Source: CAZBLK01 sp964492715 (GTDB lineage: Bacteria > Bacillota > Clostridia > Lachnospirales > WRBF01). Taken from it: 28,096 nt of DNA. Position numbers and translations under genes: made by a program. Positions 1 to 8,002 of the stretch are shown in pieces. Position 1 is the first letter of the stretch. Each line of letters opens with the position of its first letter. The stretch spans positions 1 to 28,096 of the forward strand of contig CAZBLK010000031.1 in the NCBI GenBank assembly GCA_964492715.1, given 5' to 3'. The notes beneath the pieces were generated by a model. The model had not been told where the DNA came from. It ran no database searches and saw only the letters and a program-made list of their open reading frames with translations.

Positions 1-79
1 ATTGGCATTTGGTTAAATTGTTCAGTGTGATGGATTTACAAAACACGCCCTAAGTCGGATAATCTGCAAAGCGGATTAG

Positions 80-214
80 ATTGCCCAGGAACTTTCATGT
101 TATGATCAAGAATTTAAGGTGCCTTTTCCTCAAATTCGTTATGAATGCAATGAAAAGCTCGATGAAACTTATTACATTGAACTCACAATATATAGCAAGA
201 GTTTTATGAATTAA
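80..214 (+). pseudogene. unrecognised gene tail
   Basis: An open stretch of 44 codons ends at TAA 212-214 and is closed upstream by an in-frame TAG at 77-79. The predicted peptide (IAQELSCYDQEF..., ending YSKSFMN) has ordinary codon use and looks like the C-terminus of a real protein, but I do not recognise the family. No start codon or ribosome binding site is visible. It stops two bases before the inferred left end of the decayed insertion sequence, so it may be a host gene cut by that insertion. Positions 1-79 show nothing else I can support. Confidence 0.3.
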
Positions 215-923
215 TAGGGCTGCATAACTTTTTCATATTGAGCAAAGGTAGTTAAAAAGACCCTATAATATAGAATCAGTTTTTTGAGGTTTCTTATATC
301 CTCTTTTTAATGGATAAAACTATAAAAACAGAGAAAAACCGTGAACGCATTTAAACAAGAACGGCATATGTTACAAACGACATTGATTGGCTTTTCGGCA
401 AGGACAAATGGCTAAACTTGGTGCGCTACAAAGCGCAAAAATGTATCCCCTCCACAGGAGGGCGTTATTGGAAGAAAATATAACGGGAGTAGCCAGTTTA
501 CCTTGCGTGGAAACACAACGGGGACAATCGCATACTGGAAAAGCGGATACCGCCCTAACCGTAAAGGGCATAGGTTTCGCAAACTCCGTGTTCTATGGCT
601 AAAGCTAAACTGCCTGAATCCCAGTCCTGACTTGGTGCAAAGCATTGCCCGCGGGAAAACGGTTGAAACCGGTGTCATCGTATATTCGTTGTTGTCATTT
701 TGGACGAATAACTTCCTACGATGAAAGAGCGCATGATAAATGCGAATAAAGGGACGAACGGGAAGCCTAAGGAATACTCGATACGTACATTTTTGACAAA
801 TTGTAGGATTGCCTAAGGGGCGCGAGCCCTATGGTGACGGAGTCGCAATAGTAGTCAGAGCAAGGGAAAACCTTGTACAGGGCGAAGTGCGACAGGTAAT
901 TTCGATTGATTAGAAAGGAGTAG

Positions 924-1729
924 GTGCGTGAGATAAGTACAGCCCAAACTATTTTAACAGTCATTCAGAAGCGAGGAACTGAGAAGCAGGAACTCGAAAG
1001 GGTATACAAATTGTTATTTAACCGCGAACTGTATCTTTCGGCATACGCTCGTCTTTATTCAAACGATGGTGCTATGACAGAAGGAGTAACAAACGAAACT
1101 ATGTGGAAACAAAATGCAGAGCATACATGAAAAACGGCAAAACAATTCACATCGGTAAGCTGCAAAGTGATGATGACTTTTCCATCATACAGACTTTCCA
1201 AGAGCAGTATCGCGGAATTGTTCAGTATTACCTCATGGCTCAAAATGTATGCTGGTTCAGCAAACTGCATTGGATAATGGAAGGTTCACTGCTCAAAACC
1301 TTGGCTTGTAAACACCGTTCAACCATGAAAAAACAGAAAAAGAAATATCAAGCAGAAACCGTGGACGAACGGACGGGTAAAACTCTGAAGTGCCTTGAAA
1401 AAGTTGTAGAACGTGAAGGTAAAAAGCCTCTTGTGGCAAGGTGGGGTGGTATTTCTCTGTCTTACGATAAAAATGTTGTGATAGAAGATACGCCTTATGT
1501 TGTTTACGGAGGCATGAACGAGTTAATCAAGCGTCTATTGGCTAACGAGTGCGAATTATGCGGCAGTAAAGAATTTATTAAAGTACACCATGTTCGCAAA
1601 CTCGCTGATTTAATCATGAAAGGCAGAAAAGAAAAACCTGTTTGGGCGCAAATAATGTCAAAAAGAAGAAGAAAGACGCTCGTTGTTTGCCATAAATGCC
1701 ATACTGCAATTCACAATGGAACAGCATAA
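924..1729 (+). pseudogene. ltrA-like: group II intron maturase with RT domain deleted
   Basis: The 5' piece starts at GTG 924 behind AAAGGAG (914-920). It encodes the N-terminal RT0-like region (LERVYKLLFNRELYLSAYAR, then GAMTEGV) of group II intron reverse transcriptases. Near 1100 the similarity jumps, with a frame change, to domain X and the C-terminal endonuclease: IQTFQEQYRGIVQYYLMAQN (maturase/thumb), VEREGKKPLVARWGG, and an HNH zinc module with CELC, KVHHVRKL and CHKC...H motifs, ending TAA 1727-1729. The whole RT palm and fingers (RT1-RT7, including YADD) are absent, roughly 1 kb. The 3' piece is open from 1103 with an internal ATG and could yield a maturase-X/HNH fragment, but no good ribosome binding site precedes it. 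It is non-functional as a reverse transcriptase. Confidence 0.85.
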
Positions 1730-1754
1730 ACGTTTCTGAAATGAAATTACTGGC

Positions 1755-1845
1755 GAGCCGTGTGATGGGAAACTATCAAGCACGGTTCTGAGGGGGACAG
1801 ACGGAAAAGGAGCTTTATAGCCACCTCGTCGGCTGTCTACCCTAC
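1755..1845 (+). ncRNA. group II intron domains V and VI
   Basis: Domain V is a 34-nt hairpin, GAGCCGTGTGATGG-GAAA-CTATCAAGCACGGTTC, with the AGC catalytic triad at its base and a GAAA tetraloop in the expected place. Domain VI follows: GACAG near 1796 pairs with CTGTC near 1833, and the intron closes at ...CCTAC 1845. The size and tetraloop are diagnostic for group II ribozymes. The exact branch-point adenosine was not assigned. Confidence 0.85.
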
Positions 1846-2297
1846 GCTTGCATTGGGGCTATAAATACCCAATTAGAAATATCCAAGAATAAAACAAATG
1901 AATGGCATTATTTTATATCGAGTCGAAATCTTACAGCAAAAGAACTTCTAAAACATTCTCGTTTGGAATGGTCAGTTGAAACTATGCACTAGCTACTGGA
2001 CCTTCATTTTTGTGAAGATTTTTGCCGTGTTGCTGAGCAACGTACATAAGAAAACCTCAATATTATTAGAAAAATAGTCCTTAATTACATCAGAAATTTC
2101 TAATTTGAAAATTCTTTAAAAACTCCTTTTTCGGGGCTTATGTTTGACTGTTTACTTAACCCTGTAAATTTTGTCAAGTTTTTGTTATGAAACTTAATTT
2201 CCGTTGCATAAACCAAATTTGCACAGCCCCATTTTTACTGACAATATAATTTTAAAATTATTTTATTTTACTGACATACGTTTTTTTAGTTTACTGA

Positions 2298-3165
2298 CAA
2301 ATATTTATTTCGGCTACAATACCGACAAATGCACAAACGGTTACTATAACAAGCACAGGAACGGGCGATGTAACAATAAATCAACCATCTTCCTTGGTGA
2401 ATTTTACAATTGGCTCTTTATCTCAAACAACCTTAGCTTCAGGAGCCACGGCAACGCTAGGCGTGCAGCCAAATGCGGGGCTAGCAGTTGGCGTTTATCA
2501 TGAAACGCTAAACATAACAGGACGTAATGGTGTTAATTCAAATGTTGAAGTTAACTTTGAAGTTATACCAATGTCTTCTTACAAAATTACGGCAAGCCAA
2601 TCAACATTGACGTTCGCTAACCAAACTCCTGACTATACGCCTCCAGTCCCCCAAACAGTTACAATAAACAATACAGGAACGAGAGAGGTTACAATATCGC
2701 CACCGACCTCAGCAAAATAAACAATAAGCTCTTTATCTAAAACAAAACTGTCTTGCGGAGACAGCACTACATTCATAGTACAGTAGTATGACGAGAGCCA
2801 TGTTTGTAACTGTTTTGGCAATGCTTGACAGTGCGGAATTAAGCGTTTACACAGTGTCGAGTTTAAGGGTATCACAGGCGGTGTAGGCGACGGCTTGTTC
2901 GCCCAAGACAAGCTCATCACTCGTGAGGAAATGGCGGTGATGCTGTATAAGTATATGAAGTACAAGGGCATAACTCTTCCTAATAATAAGGGTGGCACAC
3001 CGTTTGCTGACAAAGAAAGCATCAGCCCATGGGCGCAGACCCCTGTAGATGAAATTCGGCCTTATCAGTAGCGTGGGCGATAATATATACGCACCCAAGG
3101 GCACGGCAAATCGGGCAAGTGTAGCGGCAATCTTTATGAATTTCATCAAGGCGATGCTCAAATAG
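2298..3165 (+). pseudogene. degraded SLH-domain surface (S-layer-like) protein gene
   Basis: The reading frame from 2298 to 2717 encodes beta-rich, Thr/Asn-rich repeats of about 80 residues: one has QTVTITSTGTGDVTI and a second has QTVTINNTGTREVTI, the style of extracellular Ig-like repeats in clostridial surface proteins. The frame then meets stops at 2718 and near 2787. From about 2865 it encodes an SLH domain (EFKGITGGVGDGLF... ITREEMAVMLYKY). A frameshift near 3058 leads to a second SLH motif (GLISSVGDNIYAPKG... ASVAAIFMNF), which ends at TAG 3163-3165. SLH domains anchor proteins to cell-wall polysaccharide. There is no start, no signal peptide and at least one frameshift, so this is the dead 3' end of a large gene, probably cut at its 5' side by the IS. 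Confidence 0.75.
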
Positions 3166-3248
3166 GTTCCATAAAATGACAAAAAACCTACGGTTACAGT
3201 TGAATTGCCCCATGCCAAGTAGACAGTAGAATAATAAAAAACGTTATA

Positions 3249-3278
3249 AGGTGTCAACCGACAAGTTGGCACCTTTTT
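3249..3278 (+). terminator. intrinsic terminator behind SLH pseudogene
   Basis: AGGTGTCAAC (3249-3258), six-base loop, GTTGGCACCT (3265-3274), then a T tract. The 10-bp stem contains one G-T pair. It is the surviving terminator of the dead surface-protein gene. Confidence 0.8.
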
Positions 3279-3331
3279 CTATGCAGTGGTATCGGAAGGG
3301 TAAGCCCTAAATTTCAGCGGAATCATTTAGT

Positions 3332-3484
3332 GACTGTTTTAAAAATAGCTTTTAGTGGATTAAAAATTTTTTGAAGTGCGAGGAAGCGAAAACCGCACGT
3401 ACCCAAAGGTACGTAAGATTTTTGCTGACGAAGCAATTCGGAAAATTTACCGAAAAGACGCTAATATAGATTTTTAAAACAGCC
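3332..3484. repeat. MITE-like element, 153 bp
   Basis: The ends are inverted repeats: GACTGTTTTAAAAAT (3332-3346) and GATTTTTAAAACAGCC (3469-3484). Inside is a perfect hairpin ACGTACC-CAAA-GGTACGT (3397-3414). No coding potential is convincing. The form (about 150 bp, terminal inverted repeats, internal hairpin) fits a miniature inverted-repeat element, but there is only one copy here, so the repeat status is inferred. The remaining gap from 3485 to 3678 shows nothing I can name. Confidence 0.5.
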
Positions 3485-3678
3485 CCTAGTTTAAGCCATA
3501 AAAATTGGGTTGTGTCCTAAATTAAATGAACAGGATAAATTCTACCAAACAGCCTACAGTTAATAACCAAGCCAACAACTATCTTATTGAATGGATAAAT
3601 TTGTTGTAAAACTTAAATACTTTTCCATATGCAAGCAAATGGAGTTTATGAAACGAACGTGGCATTTTAAAAAAACAC

Positions 3679-3707
3679 TTGCACAAACTATAATATTGTG
3701 CTATACT
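3679..3707 (+). promoter_or_regulatory. sigma-A-type promoter of rpsB-tsf
   Basis: TTGCAC (3679-3684), a 17-base spacer and TATACT (3702-3707) form a near-consensus housekeeping promoter. Transcription should start near 3714, leaving a leader of about 130 nt before rpsB. Ribosomal protein S2 often controls its own mRNA, so the leader could hold an autoregulatory fold, but I could not identify a known motif in it. Confidence 0.7.
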
Positions 3708-3845
3708 CATTGCCGTAGAATTTTAACTACAAAGTGTTTTGAAAAAAACACAACATACACACATATCCGCAACTGTAGCTAGGTGATTTGCACTAAATGT
3801 TTAATTATCAGCGGCTATGGAGGACTAACCTAGGAGGTAAATTTA

Positions 3846-4595
3846 ATGGGCGTTATTTCTATGAAACAATTACTCGAAGCAGGTGTACACTTTGGGCACC
3901 AAACAAGACGTTGGAACCCAAAAATGGCAGAATATATTTTTGCCGAAAGAAACGGCATTTATATTATTGACCTGCAAAAAACTGTAAAGAAAGTTGACGA
4001 AGCTTTCAACGCACTTTGCGAAATTATCAAAGACGGCGGCGAAATGCTTTTCGTTGGAACAAAGAAGCAAGCGCAAGAGTCAATTAAAGAAGAAGCTGAA
4101 AGATGCGGCATGTACTACGTTAATGAGCGTTGGCTCGGTGGTATGCTTACAAACTTTAAAACTATTCAAACTCGTATTGCAAGGCTTAAAAAGCTTGAAG
4201 AAATGCAAGAAAACGGAACTTTTGAAGTTCTTCCTAAGAAGGAAGTTGCAAAGCTTCTTCACGAAAAAGAAAAGCTTGAAAAGAACATTGGCGGAATTAA
4301 AGGCATGACAAGAATTCCTGATGCAATGTTTATCGTTGACCCTCGTAAAGAGCGCATTGCAATTCAAGAAGCACACAACCTTGGCATTACAGTTTTTGCA
4401 ATTGTTGACACAAACTGCGACCCAGAGGAAGTTGACTACGTAATTCCTGGCAACGACGATGCTATCCGTGCGGTTAAGCTTATCGTTGGCAAAATGGCTG
4501 ATGCCATTATCGAATCAAGACAAGGTGTTCAGTTTACAACTTCTTCCGAAAAAGTTGAAGAAAACGAAGAAGAAACAATGAGTGATGTTATATAA
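3846..4595 (+). CDS. rpsB: 30S ribosomal protein S2
   Basis: Component of the small ribosomal subunit, located at the head-body junction and needed for recruiting S1-type function and mRNA binding. The 249-residue product starts with the family hallmark MKQLLEAGVHFGHQTRRWNPKM and contains RNGIYIIDLQKT, FVGTKKQAQ, NERWLGGMLTNF, MTRIPDAMFIVDPRKE and DTNCDPEEVDYVIPGNDDA. The acidic tail (about residues 230-249) is longer than the E. coli core and varies in this family. The start ATG 3846 is preceded by AGGAGGT (3832-3838) at good spacing. It is followed after 46 bp by tsf, the usual partner, and both are read from the promoter near 3679. Confidence 0.97.
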   Translation: MGVISMKQLLEAGVHFGHQTRRWNPKMAEYIFAERNGIYIIDLQKTVKKVDEAFNALCEIIKDGGEMLFVGTKKQAQESIKEEAERCGMYYVNERWLGGMLTNFKTIQTRIARLKKLEEMQENGTFEVLPKKEVAKLLHEKEKLEKNIGGIKGMTRIPDAMFIVDPRKERIAIQEAHNLGITVFAIVDTNCDPEEVDYVIPGNDDAIRAVKLIVGKMADAIIESRQGVQFTTSSEKVEENEEETMSDVI

Positions 4596-4641
4596 TATAG
4601 GCTTATAACAAGCTTATAACTTATTAAACGGAGGTTGTATT

Positions 4642-5577
4642 ATGGCTGTTACAGCACAATTGGTTAAGGAATTAAGAGAAATCACTGGCGCAGGAATGGT
4701 TGACTGCAAAAACGTTCTTACACAAACAGACGGCGACCTTGAAAAAGCAATTGAGCTTTTAAGAGAAAAAGGCCTTGCGGCTGCTGCTAAAAAAGCTGGA
4801 CGTATTGCTACAGAAGGTCTTGTTTACACATACATTTCAGAAGACGGCAAAACAGGCGTTATCGTTGAAGTAAACAGCGAAACTGACTTTGTTGCTAAAA
4901 ACCAAGAATTTAAGAGCTATGTTCACAACGTTGCTGTACAAGTTGCGTCTTCAAACAGCAAAACTGTTGAAGAACTTTTCGAGGAAACTTGGCACGCTGA
5001 CACAACTGTAAACGTGAAAGAAGCTCTTAGCCAAAAAATTGCAGTTATCGGTGAAAACCTTACGCTTAGAAGGTTTGAAAAGTTTGTTGCTTCTGAAAAC
5101 GAAGTTCTTGTTTCATACATTCACGGTGGCGGCAGAGTTGGCGTTTTGCTTTCACTTGCAGCAGGCGCAAACAGCGAAGCAGTAACAGAAGCTGGTAAAA
5201 ACGTTTGTATGCAAATTGCGGCTATGAGCCCTAAGTTTGTTAGACGTGAAGAAATTCCTGTTGAATTTATTGAAAAGGAAAAGGAAATTCTTACAAACCA
5301 AGCTGACAACGAAGGTTTAAGCAACGGCAAGCCAGCAAACGTTGTTGAAAAAATTATCACTGGCAGGCTTAACAAAAACTTGAAAGAGCTTTGCCTCTTA
5401 GAGCAAGAGTATGTAAAGGAATCTGACCTTACAGTTGGCAAGTACGTTGAAAGCGTAGCTAAGGAAGCTGGCATTACTCTTGATGTTAACGCATTTGTTC
5501 GCTACGAAACAGGCGAAGGCTTGGAAAAGAAAAGCGAAGACTTTGCTGAAGAAGTTAAAAAGACAATGCAAGGCTAA
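4642..5577 (+). CDS. tsf: translation elongation factor Ts
   Basis: Guanine-nucleotide exchange factor that recycles EF-Tu-GDP in the cytoplasm. The 311-residue protein has the N-terminal UBA-like segment (VKELREITGAGMVDCK...DLEKAIELLREKG), the conserved SETDFVAKN signature near residue 80, which inserts next to the EF-Tu nucleotide site, and two core subdomains including VSYIHGGGRVGVL and VCMQIAAMSP. It is slightly longer than the 282-residue E. coli protein, mostly in the C-terminal half. RBS GGAGG lies just before ATG 4642. It is cotranscribed with rpsB and closed by the terminator at 5592-5634. Confidence 0.97.
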   Translation: MAVTAQLVKELREITGAGMVDCKNVLTQTDGDLEKAIELLREKGLAAAAKKAGRIATEGLVYTYISEDGKTGVIVEVNSETDFVAKNQEFKSYVHNVAVQVASSNSKTVEELFEETWHADTTVNVKEALSQKIAVIGENLTLRRFEKFVASENEVLVSYIHGGGRVGVLLSLAAGANSEAVTEAGKNVCMQIAAMSPKFVRREEIPVEFIEKEKEILTNQADNEGLSNGKPANVVEKIITGRLNKNLKELCLLEQEYVKESDLTVGKYVESVAKEAGITLDVNAFVRYETGEGLEKKSEDFAEEVKKTMQG

Positions 5578-5591
5578 TAGCATTTTATAAA

Positions 5592-5634
5592 CAAAAATAT
5601 AGGGTAGGATTTTTAATCCTTCCCTATATTTTTG
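5592..5634 (+). terminator. intrinsic terminator after tsf
   Basis: A long stem CAAAAATATAGGG-TAGGATT / AATCC-TTCCCTATATTTTTG with a small loop; the T-rich 3' arm doubles as the U tract. It begins 15 bases after the tsf stop codon and ends the rpsB-tsf transcript. The A/T symmetry suggests it may also work in reverse. Confidence 0.8.
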
Positions 5635-5646
5635 TGGATTATAAGC

Positions 5647-5751
5647 TATAGCAATTCCGTCTTTAATCGACATTGTCTATAGGTCAAAAAGCCAAACGAC
5701 TAGGCGTTTGGCTTCCCTCTGCCAATATCGTTAAAAACTGGAATTGCTATA
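5647..5751. repeat. TA-flanked palindromic repeat, copy 1 (long form)
   Basis: The 105-bp element begins TATAGCAATTCCG and ends CTGGAATTGCTATA, its imperfect inverted complement. Relative to the 56-bp copies at 11062 and 20061 it carries about 48 extra bases (5681-5728) that contain the perfect hairpin GCCAAACG-ACTAGG-CGTTTGGC. The extra piece is bounded by TAT on both sides, as if inserted at CTAT. It lies between the tsf terminator and pyrH, so it may be transcribed from either side. Confidence 0.75.
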
Positions 5752-5871
5752 AAACAAAAAATTCACGCATAATTCACAGTTTACCTATAGCATTTTGTAA
5801 AAAAATGTGGTAAATTATTTATGAAGAAGTAACTAAGATAAAGATGTAATTACGTACTAAGGAGCTGTCTT

Positions 5872-6624
5872 GTGTATAAACGTGTTATAATAAAAATAAG
5901 CGGCGAAATGATTGGTGGCGAAGGCAATTTACCGTTTAATAATGAAATAATTGGGAAAATTGTAAATGAGGTAAAACAGCTTGTAGAAAATGGAACAGAA
6001 GTTTCGCTTGTTGTAGGCGGCGGAAACTTTTGGCGTGGCAGAAGCGCCCCACCCACTATGAACAACGCTAGAGCAGACCAAATTGGTATGCTTGCCACTG
6101 TTATGAACGGTATTTATTTATGTGAAGCCTTTATTGGAAGTGGAATTAATGCAGTTTGCATGACACCGTTTGATGTAAACATGTTTACAGAGCGTTTTAC
6201 TGTAAGCTCTGCGGTTAAACACATGCAAAATGGAAACGTTGTCATTTTTGCCGGTGGCACAGGGCACCCATTTTTTTCTACCGACACAATTTTGGGGCTT
6301 AGGGCACAAGAGCTTTCGGTTGATGCCGTAATTTTTGCAAAAAACATTGACGGTGTTTACGACAGCAACCCAAAAACAAACAAAGCAGCTAAAAAGTTTA
6401 AAACTGTTTCTTACAAAACAGTTGTTGAAAAAGGGCTTGAATTTGCAGACATTCCTGCAATTTGCGTAATAGACGGCACAAAAAACACTATTCCTTCTGT
6501 TGTTTTTTCACTTGATACACAAAACGGAATTGTTGTTGCTTGCCAAGGTGACGACGACGGAATTTTCACAATTGGCGGCACAAAAATACAAAGAGATATA
6601 AAGGAGGAGTTTTATGGCAAGTAA
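5872..6624 (+). CDS. pyrH: UMP kinase
   Basis: Phosphorylates UMP to UDP with ATP, an essential step of pyrimidine nucleotide synthesis; a hexameric amino-acid-kinase-fold enzyme. The 250-residue product shows the N-terminal nucleotide-binding KISGEM, the GGGNFWRGR glycine-rich loop, ADQIGMLATVMNGI, the FAGGTGHPFFSTDT loop and DGVYDSNPKTNKAAKKF. GTG 5872 is chosen as the start because AAGGAG (5859-5864) lies seven bases upstream and the reading begins YKRVIIKISGE as in the family. It is a little longer at the C-terminus than usual. Its last 11 bases (ATGGCAAGTAA) overlap the start of frr, suggesting translational coupling. Confidence 0.96.
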   Translation: MYKRVIIKISGEMIGGEGNLPFNNEIIGKIVNEVKQLVENGTEVSLVVGGGNFWRGRSAPPTMNNARADQIGMLATVMNGIYLCEAFIGSGINAVCMTPFDVNMFTERFTVSSAVKHMQNGNVVIFAGGTGHPFFSTDTILGLRAQELSVDAVIFAKNIDGVYDSNPKTNKAAKKFKTVSYKTVVEKGLEFADIPAICVIDGTKNTIPSVVFSLDTQNGIVVACQGDDDGIFTIGGTKIQRDIKEEFYGK

Positions 6625-7168
6625 AATTGCACCATACGAAGAAAAAATGAAAAAGTCAATTGCTGCACTTAATACTGAGCTTAACACAATTCGTGCAGGC
6701 AGAGCAAACCCTCATGTTTTGGATAAAATTACTGTTGAAAACTACGGTGTTGAAACACCTTTAAACCAAGTTGGAAACATTACAGTTCCTGAAGGCAGGC
6801 TTTTGCAAATTCAGCCTTGGGACAGTAGCCTTTTAAAGAAAATTGAAAAGGCGATTCTTGCATCTGACATTGGCATAAACCCAACTAATGACGGCAAAGT
6901 AATTCGCCTAGTTTTCCCGGAGCTTACAGAAGACCGCAGAAAGGCACTTACAAAAGACGTTAAGAAAAAGGGTGACGACTCTAAAGTTGCAATAAGAAAC
7001 ATTAGACGTGATGCAATTGACGACTTTAAAAAGCTTGAAAAGAAGCACGAAATTACAGAAGATGAATTGAAGCACCTAGAAGACGAAATTCAAAAAGCAA
7101 CAGACAAAAACGTTGCTGAAATTGATAAAATTGTTGAGTCAAAAAACAAAGAAATTATGTCTATTTAA
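6614..7168 (+). CDS. frr: ribosome recycling factor
   Basis: Acts with EF-G to split the post-termination ribosome complex. The 184-residue length is typical. It contains NTIRAGRANPHVLDKITVENYG in the first third, the hinge region, LVFPELTEDRRKALTKDVKKKG, and the C-terminal helix of the three-helix bundle (NIRRDAIDDFKKLEKK). RBS AAGGAGGAG lies inside the pyrH coding end just upstream of ATG 6614. The pyrH-frr pair is conserved across Firmicutes. Confidence 0.97.
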   Translation: MASKIAPYEEKMKKSIAALNTELNTIRAGRANPHVLDKITVENYGVETPLNQVGNITVPEGRLLQIQPWDSSLLKKIEKAILASDIGINPTNDGKVIRLVFPELTEDRRKALTKDVKKKGDDSKVAIRNIRRDAIDDFKKLEKKHEITEDELKHLEDEIQKATDKNVAEIDKIVESKNKEIMSI

Positions 7169-7175
7169 TTTTATT

Positions 7176-7194
7176 CCCCAGCCTTTGGCTGGGG
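7176..7194 (+). other. strong hairpin between frr and uppS
   Basis: CCCCAGCC-TTT-GGCTGGGG, a perfect 8-bp GC-rich stem with a 3-nt loop, eight bases after the frr stop. No T tract follows on the plus strand, so it is more likely a 3' stabiliser or a partial attenuator between frr and uppS than a full terminator. Confidence 0.6.
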
Positions 7195-7245
7195 TTAAAG
7201 CATTTAAAAGGAAAATAGGTCAAGGGTATTCCCTTGTGGAGGTTT

Positions 7246-7968
7246 ATGGTGGCAAATAAAACAATTAGTGGCGACATACCAAAACATGTTGCCATCATCA
7301 TGGACGGCAACGGCAGGTGGGCTTCTAAACGTTTTCTCCCAAAGTCGGCAGGGCATAAGGCAGGAGCAAACACTTTAAAAACAATTGCAAACACAGCAGA
7401 AAAACTGGGCATTAAATATTTAACTGTTTACGCTTTTTCCACGGAAAACTGGAACAGGCCAAAAGACGAAGTTGACTACTTGCTTTCTCTTTTAAGCAGT
7501 TATATTTCAGACTATATAGCAGACAGCAAAAAGAATAACATGCGCTTTCGTATAATTGGCGACATAACCCGCCTTAGCGGGGAGCTGCAAGAAAAAATTA
7601 AAACACTTGAATCGCTTTCAATGAATAAAACAGGGCTTCAACTTATTTTTGCAATAAACTACGGGGCAAAAGACGAGCTTGTGAGAGCAGTAAAAAGCAT
7701 TTCAAAAGCCGTGCATGACGGAAGCCTTTCTATAGATAATATTAAAGAAGAAACTATAGCAAAGTTTTTGGACACTCAAGAAATTCCAGAACCCGAGCTT
7801 TTAATACGCACAAGCGGCGAGCTTAGGCTTAGCAACTTTATGCTTTGGCAGCTTGCATACACAGAACTATACTTTACAGACACCTTGTGGCCAGACTTTA
7901 AGCCTGACGACTTAACTAAAGCTATAGAAAGCTTTAAAAATCGTGACAGGCGCTTTGGCGCACGATAA
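7246..7968 (+). CDS. uppS: isoprenyl (undecaprenyl) diphosphate synthase
   Basis: Condenses isopentenyl diphosphate units in cis onto farnesyl diphosphate, giving the lipid carrier for peptidoglycan and other wall polymers. The 240-residue protein has the catalytic-Asp motif HVAIIMDGNGRWA (Asp about 20), TVYAFSTENWNRP, LIRTSGELRLSNFMLWQ and YTELYFTDTLWPDF, all hallmarks of the cis-prenyltransferase family. ATG 7246 follows GGAGG at only 3 bases; GTG 7249, one codon on, has better spacing and is an equal candidate. The gene is followed by cdsA, dxr and rseP in the standard order. Confidence 0.95.
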   Translation: MVANKTISGDIPKHVAIIMDGNGRWASKRFLPKSAGHKAGANTLKTIANTAEKLGIKYLTVYAFSTENWNRPKDEVDYLLSLLSSYISDYIADSKKNNMRFRIIGDITRLSGELQEKIKTLESLSMNKTGLQLIFAINYGAKDELVRAVKSISKAVHDGSLSIDNIKEETIAKFLDTQEIPEPELLIRTSGELRLSNFMLWQLAYTELYFTDTLWPDFKPDDLTKAIESFKNRDRRFGAR

Positions 7969-8002
7969 CACTTAATTTCACTTGTTTGGAGTGACTTAAC
8001 AA

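Larger units (their letters stand above)
421..1845 (+). mobile_element. group II intron, internally deleted
   Basis: The intron starts GTGCGC at 421, the consensus 5' splice site of bacterial group II introns. It contains a truncated intron-encoded protein (924-1729), a 34-nt domain V at 1755-1788 and a domain VI stem, and ends about 1845 (...CTACCCTAC). The boundaries are supported from outside: joining base 420 to base 1846 restores the transposase frame (KWLNL|ACIGAIN). At 1425 bp it is about 1 kb shorter than a typical intron with a full RT-maturase-HNH protein, which matches the missing RT domain. The ribozyme core looks present, so splicing may still occur if a maturase acts in trans. 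Self-mobility should be lost. Confidence 0.85.
310..2190 (+). pseudogene. ISAs1-family transposase, C-terminal half, split by intron
   Basis: Exon 1 (310-420) reads MDKTIKTEKNRERI-stop-TRTAYVTNDIDWLFGKDKWLNL, which matches the ISAs1-family segment that normally reads IETRT...DIDWL...KW. Exon 2 (1846-2190) continues in the same reading frame (ACIGAINTQ... WHYFISS... EWSVETMH...) through the HW.ENxLHWxLDVxFxED-type region that carries the last catalytic acidic residue, and ends at TGA 2188-2190. In-frame stops at 352-354, 1990-1992, 2047-2049 and 2101-2103, plus the missing N-terminus, make it a pseudogene. A related fragment lies inverted at 27241-27535 and has sense codons at the three exon 2 stop positions, so those stops are later nonsense mutations. 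Confidence 0.8.
216..2229 (+). mobile_element. decayed ISAs1-family insertion sequence carrying a group II intron
   Basis: The ends are inferred from short imperfect terminal inverted repeats: AGGGCTGCATAA at 216-227 on the left, and TTGCACAGCCCC at 2219-2230 on the right, whose reverse complement begins GGGGCTGTGCAA. Between them lies the C-terminal half of an ISAs1-type transposase, split by a 1425-bp group II intron (421-1845). Only about 94 bp separate the left end from the first recognisable transposase codon, so the N-terminal half of the gene (roughly 200 residues in this family) has been lost. I found no convincing target-site duplication. The element cannot move by itself. Confidence 0.6.

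Noticed and set aside
387..724. Open frames of 70-90 codons on both strands in the left end
   Set aside because: They lie inside the group II intron 5' structural region, have stops in all but chance stretches, and match no protein pattern.
3591..3782. 63-codon plus-strand open frame before rpsB
   Set aside because: It has no ribosome binding site or recognisable composition, and it overlaps the rpsB promoter and leader.
3714..3845. Known riboswitch or S2 leader motif in the rpsB 5' region
   Set aside because: The leader is long enough for control, but I could not match any defined motif or a convincing alternative fold by eye.
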